Part shown: positions 58,534-64,000 of the stretch, in pieces
Layout: every line of letters starts with the position of its first letter
Position numbering within the stretch: the first letter of the stretch is position 1
NCBI GenBank assembly: GCA_016630905.1
Contig: WBMQ01000011.1
Location: 744,001-808,000 of the forward strand
Length of the DNA: 64,000 nucleotides
Origin: Capillidium heterosporum
Taxonomy: Eukaryota; Entomophthoromycota; Entomophthoromycetes; Entomophthorales; Capillidiaceae
Reading direction: 5' to 3'
Translations under genes and position numbers: made by a program
Notes under the pieces: generated by a model
What the model was told of the DNA's origin: nothing
What the model saw: only the letters and a program-made list of their open reading frames with translations
The model's database searches: none

Positions 58534-59638
58534 ACTTGCTAAAAAATTCTAACTTATAGAGAAATTCACTCTGAAGTTTGAAGGAGAATTTATAAGCTGG
58601 AATAGACTTGTCAAAATTTTAGCTTCAAGAACCAATAGTTTGGAAGATTTTTGAAAAGGGCACCATTCATTTCAAAGTAAACTGACGCTGTATAAAATGT
58701 CGATTTGATGAATAATCGATATATAAAAGTAGAATTGATACGAAATTACACTATTTTCGGACAGATGTTTAACTCCCTTTAAACTTATATATGCTGCTAT
58801 ATGTGTCGCGCTTTTCGAATACTTATAATCTATCTTTTAAATTAAAGCCTCCTCTGTTCCTAATTACCCTACAAGTTCATTAAGCAAAGTTTAATATAAT
58901 TGTAGGTGTAATTCGGAAGAGGTGGCTGACCAGTATACCACTGTTTATCACCAATATATTTTATATTGTATAGTAGGCTGAATTTGCAGATGTTAATGTG
59001 GCTTTAGCTTATCGGTCGATAGCCAACTGAGCTATAAAAGGTAGCTGATATCGTCCATTAGTTGGATTTTTTGCCTACTCTGGTACAATCTATACTTCGG
59101 ATAAGAACTTTCATCATATCAAAAGACTAAGCTTTTATAGCTAATTATCAAGTTAACTAAGATATACATCAAATACTTTTTTTAAATATTGGTAAGTGAG
59201 GTTAGATTCAGATTTGCCTCCAGTAGACTTTATGGAGGAATACAAAATGTTAAAGATTTGTTTAAGAGCTACTAGCCTGCTTACCTCTTCTTAAAAGGAA
59301 ATACCACATCTCTACTTAGTATATTTTTGTATCCATACTTATCTATCAGATCAGTAAATGAAGGGTGGGATTTCCAGACACCTAAGTATATAAATAAAGC
59401 AATAAATATTTGAATTATAAAGTTTCAATATGTAAATAGTGGTGTAAGTAAAATCGATATCTAATTTACTTTTATATCTCTAAGCTCAGAGGAAAAAATA
59501 TGATATAAATAAAAGTTTATAATTATACATCATTTTTAGTAGCAGTGAAATTTTGAATGTATAGTTTAATGAAAAGCAACTTGGGATACTGAAAGGTAAA
59601 GTTTAAGTCATCAAAATGAAAAAGCTTAAGGTAAGGTT
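58534..59638. other. AT-rich spacer
   Basis: Upstream region of TMA7 and 3' flank of the next F-box relic; nothing else recognised. Confidence 0.45.
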
Positions 59639-61124
59639 CTAAGTATCCCAATGGAAAAATCAAGTTTGGAGGTAACCATTACGGTACTTAGAAGGTCTAT
59701 AAAGGTTGAACGTATCACATATAAGTCAATTCTCCAATTCAGCAGATGCGTATTTAAGCTGCAGGTTCAGAAGTTCAGAGAGTTTGTCATAAGGGAACTG
59801 AGAGCCTGAGTTCAAAGTGTAGATTGAACGAAGGTGTAATTCTAATTTATGGAGGCGTGGTAGTTTGATTGAGTGGGTGGTAAGTAGAGGCTCGAAATTG
59901 ACGAGTCCTTCAAGGGTAAAGTACTATAGCTTTACCTTGAGTTCGAAATCAAAATATATGATGCCTAAATCGTAGATTTTAAGGTGCAGATTCTTCAACT
60001 TGGATACAAGGTCAAAGAACTATGCTATAATGGCCTTTAATGCACCATCGCAGACTTCTATTTTGAAAGTTTTCAACTGAGAAAGCAAATAACTTGAAGA
60101 TATCGTAAATAGGATAATCAAATAGGCTCAAAGCTTCTAAACTGGACCAGAAGTTGGTATCATATAAAAATAAACCATCACTTTGATCGAGTTGGACATT
60201 TAGTCAACAACGAAATGATAAATTGTCTCGAGTAACTGATAGATCACATAGTTTAAGCTTTGGAAATGACTGTTTAGGCAGGATGATCTTAAATCTTCCA
60301 AGTGAGGGAAGTAGTGTAGCTTAAGGTTATAGTCAGTCGAATTGGGGTTTTGAAGTGAAGTATGGTTCCTATCCTCACTAAAATCTAATTTCTCAGAAAC
60401 ACAAGATAGGTATTCAAGGTTAAAACACATCTGACCAACAGAACGAATGGATGTAGAGAGCATTAAATCATACAAGTCAGTACCCAGGTGTCTTAAATTA
60501 GATATAGTTTTAGTAAAATGGAATATATCTTCAGCACTATATTTAAAAAGAGCCTCCAAGTTGGAAAGCATCTCCTGAAGTGCTTGGAATTCGAATTGAG
60601 GTATATGTGTAGACCAAAGAGAGACTTTAGTTAATTTAAGCATGTGAACTGTGTTGAACAGGCTTCTATTAAATGCTGTGAAGTAGCTATCTAACTCAAA
60701 GACCTCAAGCTTGGGAAATAAAGGGTCTAGAGAGGAGATATTCAAGAACAATGGACTAAAAGCCATATTATAGGATTCCAACATTCTAAATATACCTAGT
60801 CCACTTTATACGGTCGCATCAAAGCCAGCTTGAATATTAAACTGATCGCTGTAGGAAATTAAATTCGAGTACAAAAGAAATTTGAACCCTTAACCATTAG
60901 AAAAACTCCTCTTTGCCTTTTGACGTGTAGTTTAAATTTATCAAGGAATCAGCTAACTGCAGTCAAGTTGAATATCTGGTTGACATATTTAGAATAATCG
61001 AGTAAATCTTGATACATCAAAGGTATGGTAGGTTGATAGAGCAGTTTTTTAAAGCTAGTATTAACTGCGACCTCTTATTCATTATTAAAATTATTAGTAT
61101 CAGTAGCTCAGATGGCTGGATCAT
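59639..61124 (-). pseudogene. F-box/LRR pseudogene 3
   Basis: Relic of the 44102-45643 family. Start region: MIQ.PSELL..LIMNKRSQLILAL, then shifted into LYQPTIPLMYQDLLDYSKYVNQIF, matching FYQLTAPIMYQNLSDYSEYINGF. A long open stretch at 60200-60784 carries LRR units: LEVFELDSYFTAFNRSLFNTVHMLKLTKVSL against LESFELTSYYTVFNRDLITTVHMPKLTEVTL. The C-terminus ends in HWDT-TAG at 59639-59641, as in the intact protein. Several frameshifts and stops separate these parts. Confidence 0.8.
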
Positions 61125-61946
61125 GATATATTAAGTTGCATATTTATCTTCAATATAATTTTTGTCTTTGAAAAGCTCTTGTTTCGATTGAAAGATAGAG
61201 TTTTCTTAAGCATCAGCAAATTAGTTAGGCTTTGTAGTCTATGAAAGCGTCACTACCAATTGCTTCATCAAACATCCATTGCAAATCTCTATTGGACTTT
61301 CAAATGGTTAATGTGATTATCAAATGGGTATAAATAGGCAGTCTTCCGTTATTTAGACCTATAATAGTATTCAATTTATTGAAGTCTTCCTATATAGTTT
61401 TACAATAGCTATACTACAAAAATATATTAGTAATTGCTTATCTATATGCGTATATGTATTTTTTCTTTTCAAGGGCGATCCTATCATGAATCTAAGTATA
61501 CTCTAATAAAAACTAGTTGAGGTTTCTAAACAAGTGTATTGGATAAATATATAAATAAAAGCTAAAATAGCGATTAAGCTTATATTTAGTAATAAAGAGA
61601 TATATATGATTGTTGATCTTCAACTTAGCAACCGAAGAGTAGGCTTACCAGGAATCTAAAGCTAAAAATGCTATGATAAACAAATAGTGCTATATGGTTT
61701 CAATATATAACTTCTGATCCAAGTAATTTTAGTATATAGCTTACTCTTATTATATTTCTAAAATCAAAGGAATATACAGATAGAATATCAAAATGGTTAT
61801 AAAATTTTGTTTATCAAGATTTGAATTTACATATCCTTTAAATTTGCTAGTAATAAACATTTGAGTTTATAGACCATAGCGAGCAGCACAAAGCATTGAA
61901 GGTTGATATATTTTATTATTGGGGCGGAATGGCCTAGGCTAAGATT
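61125..61946. other. AT-rich spacer between F-box relics
   Basis: Nothing recognised. Confidence 0.4.
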
Positions 61947-62890
61947 CTAAGCATTCCAACGAAAGTATAGAGTGGTCAAGTTTGAAGAGGTTTGGGTATA
62001 TTCTCTAAACCACGCTTCTAATCCAATAGGTACGTTTTCCAACTTCAGGTTCAGTAACTTGGGGAACTGGAAACCTATTCTCTTATCGTAAAGCTTAGCA
62101 CTAGCTTCTCAAGGCATTGAAGTTTGGTTAAAAGATTGACAAATAGGTAATCAAGCTGAACAGTGTATTTGATGGTAAGCTGCTTCAGCTTGGCCTTGGA
62201 TTCAAAACCGAATAGCTTGGTAAAGGATGCTGGATTTTGCAGATCCAATCATTCCAAGTTGAACATAGGATCCAGAAGCTTCTTTACAGCTACATAGTCA
62301 GCTCCATTCTTTAGATTGGCTTGGAAAGCTCGCAGCTAAGGGGGTAAAGGCAGTCAGTATATATCGAAAAAACGAATGCTTGTCCAATTTTAAGGTCTCA
62401 GTTACTATCTACGCTTGAATTGTGCCTGCTCAAGTCAAATTCTAAGAGGTTGAGGAGTGAGGGTCCTAAAATGGAGATATATATATGTCAATGTACTAGT
62501 ATAGCACAACTTTCAATAACTCCAGATTTCTAATTTTATTTAAACCATCAACTACCAACTTATCAAACCATCTTTGACTAGGAAATCGACCTCCATATAC
62601 CATTAAATTGTAATTTAAAAGATTATCGGGCTGTTTGTCAAAAACACTTTTCAAGTTTTTGGATATAGAAATTAGATTTATTAATTGAACATATATTCTT
62701 ATCAGGCTTATGGTTGTAGTTAGCTACATAGAGATACTCCATTAGATCCCAGTATATCAACGGTATAGTTGGCTGGTTGAGCAGTTGGTTTTGTTAGATC
62801 AGAGTTAGCTACGTCTTTTTATCCAAGGCTGAAATTATCACTTCCGAAAGTTTGCTGAAGTTTGGATAGCTAAAGTCTTGTTGAATAGAG
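61947..62890 (-). pseudogene. F-box/LRR pseudogene 4, shortened
   Basis: Start region near 62880: FSKLSEVIISALDKKT-stop-LTLI-stop-QNQLLNQPTIPLIYWDLMEY, matching ETIISILDKKTQLILAQQNRLFYQLTAPIMYQNLSDY; the first stop (TAG) sits where the intact copy has Gln. The C-terminus ends FRWN-TAG, the counterpart of FLHWDT. At under 1 kb it is shorter than the 1.5-kb family length, so internal sequence has been lost. Confidence 0.75.
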
Positions 62891-63301
62891 TTGGTCACCT
62901 ACCTTGATAATCATCTTTGAAAAGTCTACCTCAAGCCAAGATTGTAGTTTTGCAACAGCTTCGGCAAGCTTTCATAGTTTAGTGATGGCATCACTTTCAC
63001 TGCAGTGAATTACAAATAGCACTGCTTTTCAATGTAGACAAGCCCTAAAGTTTCTATAGCTGAGAGTAAATAGTAGGCATCATCAAATAAAGATTATCTA
63101 AAGTTTGGATTTTTTGCATAAATGAGATATGCCCGATTTGCAATTCCTCCAAACTTTTCGTGGAAACCATTTTAGTCAATCATCAAGTTAAAATTTCATC
63201 AACTCAACTCTTCCTTTTAAAAAGAACTGCTCAAGCCCTTTCCATCGCCATATCAGCTACCCAAAACCAACAAGTCGAGTACAACAACTTTTACAATAAA
63301 T
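62891..63301. other. Spacer upstream of the small membrane-protein gene
   Basis: AT-rich; from about 63150 the codon-like composition belongs to a frame without known domain that overlaps the next gene, and I do not call it. Confidence 0.4.
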
Positions 63302-63774
63302 ATGCTATTCTCTCGATCCAATCGACTCGTTCAAAAGCTAAATTTCACTCTACCTAGACGTCATATAACCACCGAAACTTTTATAGGCACAAAGGAAGGT
63401 CGTTCCAACCTCTTTCTCAAGTTTAAACCGGGTATCCTAAGTTTATTATGTGGTAGTTTAGCATTACAGATATTTTGGTATAAGCAGGAATTGGAAACTT
63501 TACAGTTGAATTTTGACAACAAGAAGTTTATGTTGATGGATAAGTTAAATGTAGGCAAAGAAATCGAAGGTAAATTTATATTATTTATGTCAGATTGAAC
63601 TAACTATAGCTTTTATTTATCACAATTTTAGATGAAAGTAAACAAGATACTAAGATTTTGAATTTACCCAAGTTGAAGTTGGTGGAAGCTAAACCGAGTG
63701 AAGATGAAGTTCAAAAAGATGCAGAAAAGGTAAAAGAGCAGAGTAAACCTAAAGACAAAGAATTTTTATTATAG
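63302..63774 (+). CDS. Small single-pass, probably mitochondrial, membrane protein
   Basis: Two exons. Residues 1-25 (MLFSRSNRLVQKLNFTLPRRH) are rich in Arg and Ser without acids, a typical mitochondrial presequence. PGILSLLCGSLALQIFWY (about residues 43-60) is one membrane segment, followed by a coiled-coil-like LETLQLNFDNKKFMLMDKL. The intron is 63569-63631 (GTAAAT...TTTTAG, phase 1). Exon 2 encodes DESKQDTKILNLPKLKLVEAKPSEDEVQKDAEKVKEQ and stops at TAG 63772-63774. The layout resembles small inner-membrane assembly factors, but I cannot name it. Confidence 0.65.
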
Positions 63775-63822
63775 AATAAACTAAACCACATCTTTCGTCT
63801 TTTCAAAATTTAAATTACTATT

Positions 63823-64000
63823 TTAAACCCTCAATTCCATTATAACATCCAGCAGATCCCCTTCGATAAAGCTCAAGTCCGAACTCAGATCGGGCAGCCA
63901 ATCTCTCCTATTACTCTCCTTATCCTTGACAACAAATATGGGGTCCTTGAAGTTGACCCACAGTATTGGTAGATCCTTGAGGTGACTTTTGGACAGGAAT
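63823..64000 (-). CDS. C-terminal end of a gene cut by the window edge, unrecognised
   Basis: Open on the minus strand from the edge to TAA at 63823-63825. The visible protein is SKSHLKDLPILWVNFKDPIF, VVKDKESNRRDWLPDLSSDL, SFIEGDLLDVIMELRV. Codon use is gene-like and the frame is uninterrupted. It converges with the small membrane-protein gene, stops 48 bp apart. No domain recognised from this fragment. Confidence 0.55.
   Translation of the reverse strand, partial: FLSKSHLKDLPILWVNFKDPIFVVKDKESNRRDWLPDLSSDLSFIEGDLLDVIMELRV

Noticed and set aside
34832..62890. Reassignment of TAG/TAA to Gln in this organism
   Set aside because: Intact genes here (RPS20, TMA7, Gemin2, ECHS1, epsin) end with TAA exactly where their families end, and others end with TAG, so both are stops.
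1..64000. CRISPR array, prophage or bacterial operon
   Set aside because: No regularly spaced repeats, no bacterial gene clusters; introns and protein families are eukaryotic.

Overview
The window is nuclear DNA of a fungus. It is strongly AT-rich outside genes. Coding regions are split by many short GT-AG introns, typically 41-70 nt, with CTAAT/CTAAC-like branch sites. The gene set is eukaryotic and partly animal-like: a BRCA2 homologue with the full DNA-binding region, Gemin2, polo-like kinases, a membrane-anchored UDP-glycosyltransferase and a coclaurine-N-methyltransferase-like protein. Fungal genes sit beside them (HST3/4-type sirtuin, TMA7, epsin, YSL-type OPT transporter). I infer an early-diverging fungus; a Conidiobolus-like zoopagomycete would fit, but nothing seen here proves the taxon.

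Layout. 0-17 kb holds housekeeping genes: a TrmH/SpoU RNA methyltransferase, epsin, an M20 peptidase, mitochondrial enoyl-CoA hydratase, a CNMT-like methyltransferase and a sirtuin. 18-23.4 kb is a tandem duplication of a polo-like kinase. A tRNA-Phe lies at 25.1 kb. Two OPT transporter copies face each other in inverted orientation at 25.5-27.6 and 41.3-43.4 kb. Between them lie arginyl-tRNA synthetase and a graveyard of duplicated, decayed genes: two copies of an unrecognised CxxC/F-box-like family and one LRR/F-box relic. At 44-46.4 kb an intact F-box/LRR gene is followed by an internally deleted copy. Then come a UDP-glycosyltransferase, BRCA2, Gemin2 (tail-to-tail with BRCA2), RPS20, TMA7, two more F-box/LRR relics and a small mitochondrial-type membrane protein. 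The right edge cuts a further gene.

Two themes stand out. First, about half of the conserved genes carry single-base frame disruptions although their protein similarity continues on both sides. This may be sequence error, recent decay or something read at the RNA level; several +1 events can be read as one extra T on the sense strand. Second, duplicated genes dominate the accessory part: tandem PLKs, an inverted OPT pair with a gene-conversion mosaic, and F-box/LRR copies whose stops sit where the intact copy has Gln. I found no CRISPR array, no clear transposon and no obvious new defence or biosynthetic system.
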